Source: Reyranella sp.
GTDB lineage: Bacteria > Pseudomonadota > Alphaproteobacteria > Reyranellales > Reyranellaceae
Assembly: GCA_021732965.1 (NCBI GenBank)
Contig: JAKFVZ010000539.1
Location: 1 to 23,873, forward strand
Direction: 5' to 3'
DNA length: 23,873 nt
Below, piece by piece: positions 10,029-18,134 of the stretch; position 1 is the stretch's first letter; each line of letters opens with the position of its first letter. The notes under the pieces were generated by a model. It worked only from the letters and a program-made list of their open reading frames with translations. It was not told where the DNA came from and made no database searches. The position numbers were made by a program, and so were the translations under genes.

Positions 10029-10580
10029 TTACTCCCGCCTCTCGAGAACGCTGGCGACCAGCGTAGAGGATCTCACGCCGGTGAGCCGCGTCGGCACGGG
10101 GACGTCCAGCCGAAGCGCGTGATCGGCCGCCAGCTTCCGTTCGTCGCCCTGCACCGCGACCGTGGCCTCTCCGTGCGGCGTGTAGACGAAGTGCGTGCCC
10201 GGCTCGACGTGAATCGTGCGTTCTTCGTCGAGGACGACGATGTCGATCTTCACCCGCGCGCGGAGGCCGATCAGGTTGACCACCTCGACCGGCCCGGCTT
10301 CCAGCCGGCTCACGATCGGGGTTTCGCCCGTGAAGCGCACCGGACGGAAGGGCTGGCGCACGTCGATTTCCCCGGTCGGCGTCTCCAGTACCAGGCCGCT
10401 GCCGGCGACGAGAACCTGTACACGGTCGAAGCCCGTATAGTCGGAGAAGGGTCCGGGCTTCACGATGGGCGTCCGGCCGAACCGCCAGACATCGCCCTCA
10501 AAGGCGATGTCGACGGTCGTGCCGCCGCCGTTCTTCCACGGCGTGCGGAGATAGCTGCCGGGATCGAGCAGGGTGAACAC
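10029..10580 (-). CDS. hutD: HutD family protein
   Basis: A 183-residue bicupin-like protein. The N-terminal signature LLDPGSYLRTPWKNGGGTTVDIA is the recognisable HutD/Ves hallmark (PWKNGGG), followed by WRFGRTPI, GPFSDYTGFDRVQVLVAGSG and a C-terminal part with HFVYTPHGEATVAV. HutD accompanies histidine utilisation genes in pseudomonads and has been proposed to limit flux through that pathway, but no hutH, hutU, hutI or hutG is visible here. The start is GTG, ten bases beyond the stop of the TRAP binding-protein gene, with only a weak ribosome-binding site, suggesting translational coupling. Family assignment is firm; the role in this operon is unknown. Confidence 0.85.
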   Translation of the reverse strand: MFTLLDPGSYLRTPWKNGGGTTVDIAFEGDVWRFGRTPIVKPGPFSDYTGFDRVQVLVAGSGLVLETPTGEIDVRQPFRPVRFTGETPIVSRLEAGPVEVVNLIGLRARVKIDIVVLDEERTIHVEPGTHFVYTPHGEATVAVQGDERKLAADHALRLDVPVPTRLTGVRSSTLVASVLERRE

Positions 10581-10590
10581 GGGGCGCCTG

Positions 10591-11652
10591 TTACGGCGCG
10601 AGCGTGACGTTCAGCGTCTTGCCGACCGTATCGTTCCAGGTCTTGACGCAGTCCGGACCGCAGCGCTTGGCAAAGGACGGCAGGATGGCCTTGGTGAGGG
10701 CGTCCTTGCGCAGGGCCTCGTCGGCCGGCGTCACGGGCACCAGCTTCATGGCGGCGGGTGCGCCCTCGCTGCACGGGCCGGTGCCGGTGTTGCAGTTGAT
10801 GCCGGTCTGCGTCTCGGTCCGGGCCTGCTCGAAGATCGACTTCTCGAGCTTGTTCAGTTCGGTCTGCAGGAAGGCCTGGACCTTGGGATCGAGGGAATTC
10901 CACCACTTCAGGTTCGCGAGCTGGGCGGCCACGCCGAAATTGACCGGCATGGGCGAAATGAACTTCGCGGCCTCGTGCCACTTCGACTTGTAGCCCGACA
11001 GCGCACCGGTGATGGCGCAATCGACCACGCCGCTGGCGAGCGCCGGCTGGACCTCGGCGAAGGCAATGTTGAGCGGCGAGGCGCCGATATGGGTGACGAA
11101 GGCCTGCTGCGATGCGCCCGAGGCGCGGATCTTGCGGCCCTTCAGGTCGGCGATGGTGACGAAGGCGTCGCGGCAGTAGAGGACCTGCGCCTGGTAGGTC
11201 CCGAAGCCCAGCAGCTTGATGCCGTGCTTCTCCTCGAGGAATTTGGCGTAGGCCGGGCGGATCGCCTCGATGACCTTCTCGAGTTCCTCGACGGAACCGA
11301 CGAGGCCCACCAGGTCGGCGGCTTCGTTCATCGGCACTTCGCCGGAATTGTAGTTGAGCACGGTGGTCGCGAACTGGAGCGTGCCGCTGGAGACGAGGCG
11401 GAAGACCTCGGCGCCCTTGAAGCCCAGCTCGGTGAAGGGCTTGACCTGGACCTTGATCGCGCCGCCCGACGCCTTCGGCACCGTGTCCGTCCAGAAGGGC
11501 AGCTCGCGGTTGGTGTACATCGACAGGCCGCCGATGCTGCCCACGACGTTGAACGAGGTCGAGGGGAGGGGCGCCGGCGTTTGCGCGGTGGCGCTGCCGA
11601 CGGCGAACGACCCGGCAAGAGCCGCCGCCGCGATGAGATGCTTCAGGGACAT
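10591..11652 (-). CDS. TRAP transporter substrate-binding protein (DctP family)
   Basis: A 353-residue periplasmic protein. Residues 1-23 are a signal peptide (MSLKHLIAAAALAGSFAVGS...TAQ). The mature part has the DctP pattern, including the segment KGRKIRASG with Arg176, which in the family pairs with the carboxylate of the ligand, and VQPALASGVVDCAITG. A tryptophan pair (KWWNSL) follows at 250-251. It contains six cysteines (160, 212, 287, 294, 331, 335); the last four form the CX6C and CX3C pairs in a C-terminal extension and may be disulfides. A textbook AAGGAGG lies five bases before the ATG at 11652; the 23-codon upstream extension is rejected. It is 19 bases downstream of the large permease. 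Ligand likely an organic acid, identity unknown. Confidence 0.93.
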   Translation of the reverse strand: MSLKHLIAAAALAGSFAVGSATAQTPAPLPSTSFNVVGSIGGLSMYTNRELPFWTDTVPKASGGAIKVQVKPFTELGFKGAEVFRLVSSGTLQFATTVLNYNSGEVPMNEAADLVGLVGSVEELEKVIEAIRPAYAKFLEEKHGIKLLGFGTYQAQVLYCRDAFVTIADLKGRKIRASGASQQAFVTHIGASPLNIAFAEVQPALASGVVDCAITGALSGYKSKWHEAAKFISPMPVNFGVAAQLANLKWWNSLDPKVQAFLQTELNKLEKSIFEQARTETQTGINCNTGTGPCSEGAPAAMKLVPVTPADEALRKDALTKAILPSFAKRCGPDCVKTWNDTVGKTLNVTLAP

Positions 11653-11671
11653 GAAATCCTCCTTGTTAAAG

Positions 11672-12964
11672 TCAGGCCTTGAGAAGAGCCGGCAGCCACA
11701 AAGCCAGCTGGGGAAACGCAATCAGGATAGCTATCATGGCGAGCATCATCGCCACGAACGGCAGCGCACCGATGCAGAGGTCGGCGAAGGCACCGCCGCG
11801 CCGCACCGCCTGCACGACATAGAGATTCAGGCCGACCGGCGGGGTGATGAGCGCGGCCTCCATCAGGATGACGAAGACGATGCCCCACCAGACAGGGCTG
11901 TAGCCGAGGGCCACGATGACCGGCACCACGACCGGAGTCGTGGCGATCATCATGGACAGCGTCTCCATGAAGCAGCCCAGGATCAGATAGAACACCACGA
12001 TGGCGATCAGCATGCCGAGCGGCGACAGGCCGAGCGCCAGCACCGTGTCGGTGATCGCCTTGACGAGGCCGATCGACACCATGACGAAGTTGAGGAAGAA
12101 GGCCGCGATCACGATCAGCATGACCATGCAGGTCGTCCGCACCGTGCCCTCGAAGGCGCGCAGCAGGACCGGCACGGTGAGTTGGCCGTTGGCCGCGACC
12201 AGGCCCAGCGTCGCCATCAGGCCGAGCGCGGCGGCCTCGGTCGGCGTGGCGATACCGGCATAGATCGATCCCACGACGACGAGGAAGAGGCCGAGCGGCG
12301 GCAGCAGGTTCTTGAGTCCGGAAATCCGTTCCTGCCACAGGTTGGCCGTTTCAGCCTTGGGGCCGGCCCATTGCGGCCGGAACAGGCAGAGCGCCAGCAC
12401 CATCAGCGAGAACAATCCCGCCAGCAGGAAGCCGGGAATGAAGCCCGCCGCGTAAAGATCGGCCACCGAGGTGTCCGTGAGCACCGCGTAGATGATCATG
12501 TTGATCGAGGGTGGGATCAGGATGCCCAGCGTGCCACCGGCGGCGATCGAGCCCAGGAAGAGCGGCCGGCTGTAGCCGCCCTTGTCCATGTTGGGGATGG
12601 CTACGGTCCCGATGGTGGCGGCTGTCGCCACCGACGAGCCCGAGGTGGCGGCGAAGATCGCACTCGCGGCGATGTTGGTGTGGATGAGCCTGCCGGGGAT
12701 GCGCGCGAACCATGGCGTCAGTGCCGAGAACAGGCGTTCGCTCATGCCCGACCGGTGCATCAGCTCGCCCATCATGATGAACATGGGCGCTGCGATCAGG
12801 ATGAAGTCGTTCGACGAGTTCCAGGCGAGTTCGCCGATTGCCCCGGTCATGGGGAAGAAGGCGAAGCGCTCCGAGAGAACATAGGCCATCAGGCCCAGCG
12901 CGGCCGCGACCGGCAGGCTGATGCCGACGAGGACGACGAGCAGCGTGAAGGCTGTGCCGATCAT
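11672..12964 (-). CDS. TRAP transporter large permease (DctM family)
   Basis: A 430-residue inner-membrane protein of the standard DctM length, with about a dozen hydrophobic segments. Diagnostic pieces are IAAPMFIMMGELMHRSGMSERLF, SGSSVATAATIGTVAIPNM, GGTLGILIPPSINMIIYA, GIATPTEAAALG and ALITPPVGLNLYVVQ. It forms the ion-coupled transport channel of the TRAP system with the small permease. The long open frame extends upstream only through the antisense of the small-permease gene. The ATG at 12964 overlaps the TGA of that gene as ATGA, so the two are translationally coupled. Confidence 0.95.
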   Translation of the reverse strand: MIGTAFTLLVVLVGISLPVAAALGLMAYVLSERFAFFPMTGAIGELAWNSSNDFILIAAPMFIMMGELMHRSGMSERLFSALTPWFARIPGRLIHTNIAASAIFAATSGSSVATAATIGTVAIPNMDKGGYSRPLFLGSIAAGGTLGILIPPSINMIIYAVLTDTSVADLYAAGFIPGFLLAGLFSLMVLALCLFRPQWAGPKAETANLWQERISGLKNLLPPLGLFLVVVGSIYAGIATPTEAAALGLMATLGLVAANGQLTVPVLLRAFEGTVRTTCMVMLIVIAAFFLNFVMVSIGLVKAITDTVLALGLSPLGMLIAIVVFYLILGCFMETLSMMIATTPVVVPVIVALGYSPVWWGIVFVILMEAALITPPVGLNLYVVQAVRRGGAFADLCIGALPFVAMMLAMIAILIAFPQLALWLPALLKA

Positions 12965-13575
12965 CGCGGCGTCCCCTTCGGCGACGGCGCCTGCTCCACG
13001 CCGGCCTGGCTGATTTCCTCGTTGACGCGCAGGCTGCCGATCAGGGCGTCGAAGCCCGGGCCGTCGCCGGCCAGCAGGCGCAGCACGGCCTGGACGGGCA
13101 GCAGGACCGCGACGCAGGCGAACCAGAAGATGCCGATCCACCATATCGACTGTGGCAGTGCCATCGGTGTCTGGAGCGCGGACACCGACTTCGCGTTCAT
13201 CGCCATCGACTGGGCGAGCGTGCCCCAGCAGAACCAGGCGAGCGCGACCGCGATCACCGCCAGCGAAAGGGCGGCGATCAGGTCGAACGCGACGCGGACC
13301 GACCGCGGAAAGGCATCGAGCAGGATATCGACCCGGATATGGGTCTTGGAGGTGGTGGCGAAGCCGAGGCCGAGCCCGATGCAGGCGGCCAGCGCATAGC
13401 CCGACATCTCGAAGCTCTCGACCATGCCCCGTTTGAAGAGGAAGCGCGTGATGACGTCGATGGTGATCAGGCCGCTGCAGCCGACCAGGATGATGGCCCC
13501 CCCGATCCACGACAGGATACGGGAAACACGCTGAGGCCACGGTTCGGGTGGCAGGAGACGCGACGACTCACTCAT
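12961..13575 (-). CDS. TRAP transporter small permease (DctQ family)
   Basis: A 204-residue inner-membrane protein with four hydrophobic segments at about 20-42, 58-75, 95-117 and 140-165. The family signature around DVITRFLFKRGMVESFEMSGYALA and the following KTHIRVDILLD is clear. The C-terminal 40 residues are hydrophilic and slightly longer than usual. It is the first of the three TRAP genes; its stop overlaps the start of the large permease by four bases. The 99 bases upstream, before the stop of the PRISE-type SDR gene, may hold the operon promoter, although read-through from the upstream trio is also possible. Confidence 0.92.
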   Translation of the reverse strand: MSESSRLLPPEPWPQRVSRILSWIGGAIILVGCSGLITIDVITRFLFKRGMVESFEMSGYALAACIGLGLGFATTSKTHIRVDILLDAFPRSVRVAFDLIAALSLAVIAVALAWFCWGTLAQSMAMNAKSVSALQTPMALPQSIWWIGIFWFACVAVLLPVQAVLRLLAGDGPGFDALIGSLRVNEEISQAGVEQAPSPKGTPR

Positions 13576-13674
13576 ATGTACGAAATGCTCCCCCAGGGAC
13601 GGCGCCCCCGCAGCCGTCAGGACCCGAGCAATGTCCGGGCCATGTCACCTTGTAATGCGCGGGATGACCGCCCG

Positions 13675-14736
13675 CTAGGGTACGATCCGCTCTTTGCGGA
13701 ATCGGGTCAGCAGGCGTTCGAACATGGCCTCGCTGTCGATCACCTCGTGGAAGCCGTGCTGGCGGCTCTTGGTGACGTCGGACATCACGTCCCAGTCGGA
13801 GCCAAACACGTAGTCGGCGAAGGGCCATGCGACGAGCTGGCCGAAGTCGAACCTCTTGAGCTTGTATTTCTTCGTCATCTCCGCCCACAGCTCGGCCTTG
13901 TCGGCCATCTGCTGGGTCAGGCTGATGGTCTGAAGCTCGCCGACCTTCATGTCGAAGACCTGTGCGATTCGGGGCCAGACGTTGCGCCAGCGGAAATAGT
14001 CGCCGTTGGTGATGTTGTAGGCCTGGTTGGCGGCGCGCTTCTCGGTGGCGGCCCACAAGGCGGCACTCGCGAAGTGCGAGGATTCCGTCACCTGGTAGAC
14101 GGTGCCGTAGGCGCCCGGCTTGCCGGGGAAGCGCAGCGGCAGGCCGAATTCCTTCGAGATCGCGGCATAGACGGCGATGGCCGGCATGATGCTCATCGCC
14201 GTGCCGGGCGCGAAGCCGCACAGGGTCTGGGGCCTGAGCTCGGTCCAGCTCCACGCCTTGCCGCGCTGGAATGCCGTCAGCCAGTCGATCTGGTCGAAGT
14301 AGAAGTCCGGCGGCATGTGGCGCGGATCGGTCTCGCGCATCGGCGTCTTCAGAGGCCCGAGATGCGTGCCGTAATACTTGGTGCCGGTGACCAGCACGAC
14401 GCGCTGCAGTTTTTTGGACGCCCCGGCGATGGCGGTCACCGAATTCACCAGCATGTCGCGATTGGGCGCGATCACCGAGGCATAGCCCGCCGCGTTGCCG
14501 GTGCCGGCCTGGAAGGCGGCGTAGAAGACGTGGCTGACGTCGCGCAGCTCACCGAGCTTCGCGGCCACGTCGTCGAGGTCGAGCAAGTCGACGGAGATGT
14601 GGCGATAGCGCGGTCCGTTCTTCTCCGGCCGGCGCGACAGGCCGATTACCTGCCAGTCGCCCTCCGCCACCAGCCGCTCGACGATGTAGCGGCCGATGAC
14701 GCCGAGCGCGCCGACCACGACGGCTTTCTTCTGCAT
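13675..14736 (-). CDS. PRISE-type SDR (progesterone 5-beta-reductase / iridoid synthase-like)
   Basis: A 353-residue extended or atypical SDR. It opens MQKKAVVVGALGVIGRYIVE with the nucleotide-binding loop at 9-15. LVTGTKYYGTHLGP (116-128) matches the PRISE motif containing the catalytic lysine (Lys120). The usual NFYYxxED motif appears as DFYFDQID (144-151), so Phe148 may stand where the second tyrosine is expected. ELRPQTLCGFAPG and the C-terminal helices also fit the family. PRISE enzymes reduce enone C=C bonds with NADPH, including steroid-like and small enone substrates. The gene starts three bases after the CoA-transferase stop, with GAGG upstream, so it is the third gene of a tight operon. 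Confidence 0.87.
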   Translation of the reverse strand: MQKKAVVVGALGVIGRYIVERLVAEGDWQVIGLSRRPEKNGPRYRHISVDLLDLDDVAAKLGELRDVSHVFYAAFQAGTGNAAGYASVIAPNRDMLVNSVTAIAGASKKLQRVVLVTGTKYYGTHLGPLKTPMRETDPRHMPPDFYFDQIDWLTAFQRGKAWSWTELRPQTLCGFAPGTAMSIMPAIAVYAAISKEFGLPLRFPGKPGAYGTVYQVTESSHFASAALWAATEKRAANQAYNITNGDYFRWRNVWPRIAQVFDMKVGELQTISLTQQMADKAELWAEMTKKYKLKRFDFGQLVAWPFADYVFGSDWDVMSDVTKSRQHGFHEVIDSEAMFERLLTRFRKERIVP

Positions 14737-14739
14737 GTC

Positions 14740-15927
14740 CTACCTCACCGTCGCGATGGTGCCGTTGGCGATCATCTTCTCGATCTCGCTTTCCGAGTAG
14801 CCGTGTTCGCCCAGGATCGCGCGGCTGTGCTGGCCGGTCACGGGGGCTTCTGCGCGGGCCGTTCCAGGTGCCGGCGGCAGCATGCCGGGCAGGGCGGGCA
14901 CCGGGACCTTCTGCGGCACGCCGGCCTGCTCGAGCCAGTGGATCAGCCCGGTCTCCTTCACGTGCGGCTGCTCCAGGAAGTCGGCGTAGCTGTTCAGCCG
15001 CTCGTGCATCAGCTTCGCCTCGGTGAGCTTCCGGCTCCAATGCTCGGAGGGTTTCGCCTGGATCATCGGTCGCACGATCGCATAGAGCTCCGCCTCATTG
15101 GCGAGGCGTGCCGCCGGCGTGGCGAAGCGCTCCTCGTGTGCCAGCGCGGGCACCTCCATCAGGGCGCAGAGGCTCTGCCAGTCGCGATCCTTGAGGGCCA
15201 GGATCGACATCCAGCCGTCGGCCGTCCTGAATACGCCGCCGGGAACGCCGCCGGGCTTCATCGTGCCGCCCTCGAGATGGCAGGCCATCAGCCGGATCGA
15301 CTGCAATGCCGTCGCCGACTGCATCAGGCTCACGTCGATGTAGCGCCCCTTCGTCTCGTCGCGGCGCGCGTAGAGCGCGGCGCTGACGGCCTGGAAGGCA
15401 TAGAGCGCCGTCGACATGTCGACCACGATCACCGGCACGCGATGGGGAATCCCGTCCTCGCCGCGATTCTCCGCCATCATGCCGGTATAGGCCTGCAGCA
15501 CCGGATCCATCGCGGGACGCTCGGCCAGCGGCCCGGTCTGGCCGAAGCCCGAGATCGAGACGTAGAGGATACGCGGCACGCGGGCCGACACCGACGCATA
15601 GTCGAAGCCCAGGCGCTTGATGGCGCCCGGACGGAAGCCTTCGAGGAAGACATCGGCATCCTTCAGAAGGCGCCAGACGACCTCCTTGCCGGTCTCGCTC
15701 TTGAGGTCGACCGACAGGCTGCGTTTGCCCATGTTGCCGATGATCGAGAAGGCGCTGTGGCTCTCATAGTGGACGCCCAGCGTGCGCGCCCAGTCGCCTT
15801 CGCCGATCCCCTCGACCTTGATCACCTCGGCGCCGTGCTGGGCCAGCAGCATGGCGCAATAGGGGCCGGCGATGCCCTGGCTCAGGTCGACGACCTTGAG
15901 GCCGGCGAAAGGCGCGTCGTAGCTCAT
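14740..15927 (-). CDS. CaiB/BaiF family CoA transferase
   Basis: A 395-residue family III CoA transferase. It begins GLKVVDLSQGIAGPYCAMLLAQHGAEVIKVE, the standard opening of the family, then NMGKRSLSVDLK, EGFRPGAIKRLGFDY and ISGFGQTGP. Asp170 in VIVVDMSTALYAF corresponds to the catalytic aspartate that carries the acyl/CoA intermediate (Asp169 in formyl-CoA transferase). GRYIDVSLMQSA follows. It probably moves CoA from a donor thioester onto a carboxylic acid. The ATG at 15927 overlaps the TGA of the CurA-type reductase gene (ATGA), so the two are coupled. Substrate unknown, but both flanking co-operonic genes encode C=C reductases. Confidence 0.93.
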   Translation of the reverse strand: MSYDAPFAGLKVVDLSQGIAGPYCAMLLAQHGAEVIKVEGIGEGDWARTLGVHYESHSAFSIIGNMGKRSLSVDLKSETGKEVVWRLLKDADVFLEGFRPGAIKRLGFDYASVSARVPRILYVSISGFGQTGPLAERPAMDPVLQAYTGMMAENRGEDGIPHRVPVIVVDMSTALYAFQAVSAALYARRDETKGRYIDVSLMQSATALQSIRLMACHLEGGTMKPGGVPGGVFRTADGWMSILALKDRDWQSLCALMEVPALAHEERFATPAARLANEAELYAIVRPMIQAKPSEHWSRKLTEAKLMHERLNSYADFLEQPHVKETGLIHWLEQAGVPQKVPVPALPGMLPPAPGTARAEAPVTGQHSRAILGEHGYSESEIEKMIANGTIATVR

Positions 15928-16937
15928 GCGAGCTTCACCAGCATCTTGCCGAAGTTCTCGCCGCGCAGCAGGCCGATGAAGGCGCGCGGCGCCTTGTCGA
16001 TACCCTCGACGATGTCCTCGCGGTACTTGAGCCTGCCGTCGCGGATCCATTCGCCCATCTGGCGCATGGCGGGACCGTAATGCTGCGCGAAGTCGGTGAC
16101 GATGAAGCCGCGCGCCGTCACGCGCTTGCCGACGAAGGTGCCGAGCAGGCGGGGGCCCATCGATGCGTCGGTTGCGTTGTATTGCGAGATCGAGCCGCAC
16201 AGGGCGACGCGACCAAAGAAGTTGATGTTGCGCAGCACCGCATCGGTGATCTCGCCGCCGACATTGTCGAAATAGACGTCGGGTCCGTTGGGGCAGGCGG
16301 CGCGCAGCGCGGCGTCGAGGTCCTTCTCGGCCTTGTAGTCGATACAGGCATCGAACCCGAGTTCATCCTTCACGAAGGCGCATTTCTTCGTGCCGCCGGC
16401 GATGCCGACCGTGCGGCAGCCCATGATCTTCGCGATCTGGCCGACCACCTGGCCGACCGCGCCGGAGGCGGCCGACACCACGATCGTCTCGCCGGGCTTG
16501 GGCTGGCCGACATGCAGCAGACCGAAATAGGCGGTCATGCCCGGCATGCCCAGCACGCCATTGGCGGTCGAGATCGGCGCCAGCGACGGATCGACCTTGC
16601 GCAGCGCCGGGCCGCCGCCGATCGCATATTCCTGCCAGCCGAGCCGGTCTTCGACGATGTCGCCGACCTTGAAGCCCTCGTGCTGCGAGGCCACGACCTC
16701 GCCGACCGTGCCGCCGGTCATCACCTCGCCGAGGCCGACGGCGGCAGCGTAGGAGGCGGCGTCGCGCATGCGGCCACGCTGGTAGGGATCGAGCGAGAGA
16801 TAGTGGACCTTGACCAGCACCTCGCCGTGACGGGGTTCGGGGACAGGCGCTTCTTCCACGCGGAAATCGGATTCGGCCGGCTCGCCCGGCGGGCGGCGCA
16901 CGAGGACGACGCGACGGTGGGTCTTGGGAATGGTCAT
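15924..16937 (-). CDS. Zinc-independent MDR enone reductase (CurA / leukotriene B4 dehydrogenase type)
   Basis: A 337-residue medium-chain reductase without zinc-ligand cysteines. The N-terminal catalytic domain has VHYLSLDPYQRGRM (45-58), diagnostic of the CurA/prostaglandin reductase branch. The Rossmann loop is SAASGAVGQVVGQIAK (155-170), followed by GIAGGTKKCAFVKDELGFD and DVYFDNVGGE. Members reduce the C=C of enones and alkenals with NADPH. A strong GGAGG lies nine bases before the ATG at 16937; the much longer open frame upstream is antisense to the enolase-superfamily gene. It is the first gene of the trio with the CoA transferase and PRISE-type SDR, and starts 60 bases from the divergent enolase-superfamily gene. 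Confidence 0.92.
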   Translation of the reverse strand: MTIPKTHRRVVLVRRPPGEPAESDFRVEEAPVPEPRHGEVLVKVHYLSLDPYQRGRMRDAASYAAAVGLGEVMTGGTVGEVVASQHEGFKVGDIVEDRLGWQEYAIGGGPALRKVDPSLAPISTANGVLGMPGMTAYFGLLHVGQPKPGETIVVSAASGAVGQVVGQIAKIMGCRTVGIAGGTKKCAFVKDELGFDACIDYKAEKDLDAALRAACPNGPDVYFDNVGGEITDAVLRNINFFGRVALCGSISQYNATDASMGPRLLGTFVGKRVTARGFIVTDFAQHYGPAMRQMGEWIRDGRLKYREDIVEGIDKAPRAFIGLLRGENFGKMLVKLA

Positions 16938-16997
16938 GAGCGGTTGCCTCCGATTGCTTTTGGCCCCCACCATAGCGCGGGATTTGCAGGAGCTGCC

Positions 16998-18134
16998 ATG
17001 CCGACGATCCGGCGTCTTTCGTTCATCGGACTCGAATATGCCTTCGCGCCGGAAAAGGCCTATGGCATGTCGCGCGGCGGCGGCTTCCGGCGCCAGGGCG
17101 GTCTGGTCGAGGTCGAAACCGACCAGGGCGTGACTGGCATCGGCGAGGCCTTCGGCAATCCGCTGGTCACCCGGGAATATTTCCGCATGCTCGAGCCGAT
17201 GTTCGTCGGCCGCAGCCTCTTCGACTTCGATCATGTCGAGGCACGGGTGCGCAACGCGATCTATCACCTGGGCGTCGGCAATCAGCTCACCTCGTGCCTG
17301 GCCGGCATCAACGTGGCTCTGTGGGATGCGATGGCGCGCGGGTTCGGTGTCCGCGTCTGCGACCTGATCGGCGGCTGCGGCGCGACGCGCTTTCCGGCCT
17401 ACGCCTCGACGGGGTTCTTCTCGGAGGACCCCGATCGCCAGCTCGAACACATGATGGCTGAGGCCGCGAGCCATCCCTATGCCGGCGCCAAGATCAAGAT
17501 CGGGCGCGGCATCAGGAGCGACGTCGAGCGCGTGAAGCTTGCACGCGAGGCGCTGGGTCCCGACAGGCTGCTGCTGGTCGACATCAACGGTGCCTACACC
17601 GCCGACGTCGCGCTGGAATGTGCCCGCGCCATCGAGCCGTTCGGCATCCACTGGATCGAGGAGCCGCTGCCGCCGGGCGACTTCCGCGGCTATGCCGAGC
17701 TGCGGACGCGCTCGCCGATCGCGCTGGCGGCCGGCGATGCGCATCACACGGTCCGCGACTTCCGCGCGCTGATCGACGGGCGCTGCATCGACATCGTGCA
17801 GCCGTCGATCCCGGGCGTCGGCGGCATCACCGAGGCCAAGCGCATCGTGGCGCTGGCGCATGCGCAGAACCTGCGGGTCGCGCCGCATGTCTGGGGCGGC
17901 GCGGTGGGTCTCGCGACCGCCTGCCATTTCCTCGCCGCCTTGCCGGCGACACCGCACACCGAGCATCCGCCGCATCCCTCGATGCTCGAATACGACATGA
18001 GCGACAACGAGTTGCGCACCAAGCTGCTCAAGACGCCGCTCAGGCTCGAAGACGGGCACATCCTGCTGCCCGAGGGGCCGGGCCTCGGCATCGAGCTCGA
18101 TTGGGACGCCGTCGAACGTTACCGGGTTTGCTGA
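16998..18134 (+). CDS. Enolase-superfamily enzyme (mandelate racemase/muconate lactonizing family)
   Basis: A 378-residue enzyme with an N-terminal capping domain (1-125) and a C-terminal barrel. Catalytic features fall at almost the same numbers as mandelate racemase: KIK with Lys165/Lys167, metal ligands Asp195 (LVDINGAY) and Glu221 (IEEPLPP), and the Asp265/His297 dyad (IDIVQPS, VAPHVWGG). The third metal ligand, normally Glu, is Asp247 (AAGDAHH). Such enzymes remove the alpha-proton of a carboxylate to give racemisation or sugar-acid dehydration. CAGGAG lies five bases before the ATG. It is divergent from the enone-reductase trio, and its stop overlaps the next gene (TGATG). Specific substrate unknown. 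Confidence 0.93.
   Translation: MPTIRRLSFIGLEYAFAPEKAYGMSRGGGFRRQGGLVEVETDQGVTGIGEAFGNPLVTREYFRMLEPMFVGRSLFDFDHVEARVRNAIYHLGVGNQLTSCLAGINVALWDAMARGFGVRVCDLIGGCGATRFPAYASTGFFSEDPDRQLEHMMAEAASHPYAGAKIKIGRGIRSDVERVKLAREALGPDRLLLVDINGAYTADVALECARAIEPFGIHWIEEPLPPGDFRGYAELRTRSPIALAAGDAHHTVRDFRALIDGRCIDIVQPSIPGVGGITEAKRIVALAHAQNLRVAPHVWGGAVGLATACHFLAALPATPHTEHPPHPSMLEYDMSDNELRTKLLKTPLRLEDGHILLPEGPGLGIELDWDAVERYRVC

Noticed and set aside
11354..13399. A 681-codon plus-strand open frame rich in His, Arg, Asp and Glu
   Set aside because: It lies opposite the TRAP genes, and its composition is that of a reverse-complement shadow; no start context or motif supports it.
13339..16080. A 913-codon open frame on the plus strand opposite the operon genes
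   Set aside because: It is antisense to well-supported genes (TRAP small permease, SDR, CoA transferase), has low-complexity Arg/Gly/His-rich content and no domain. This is usual for GC-rich codon bias.
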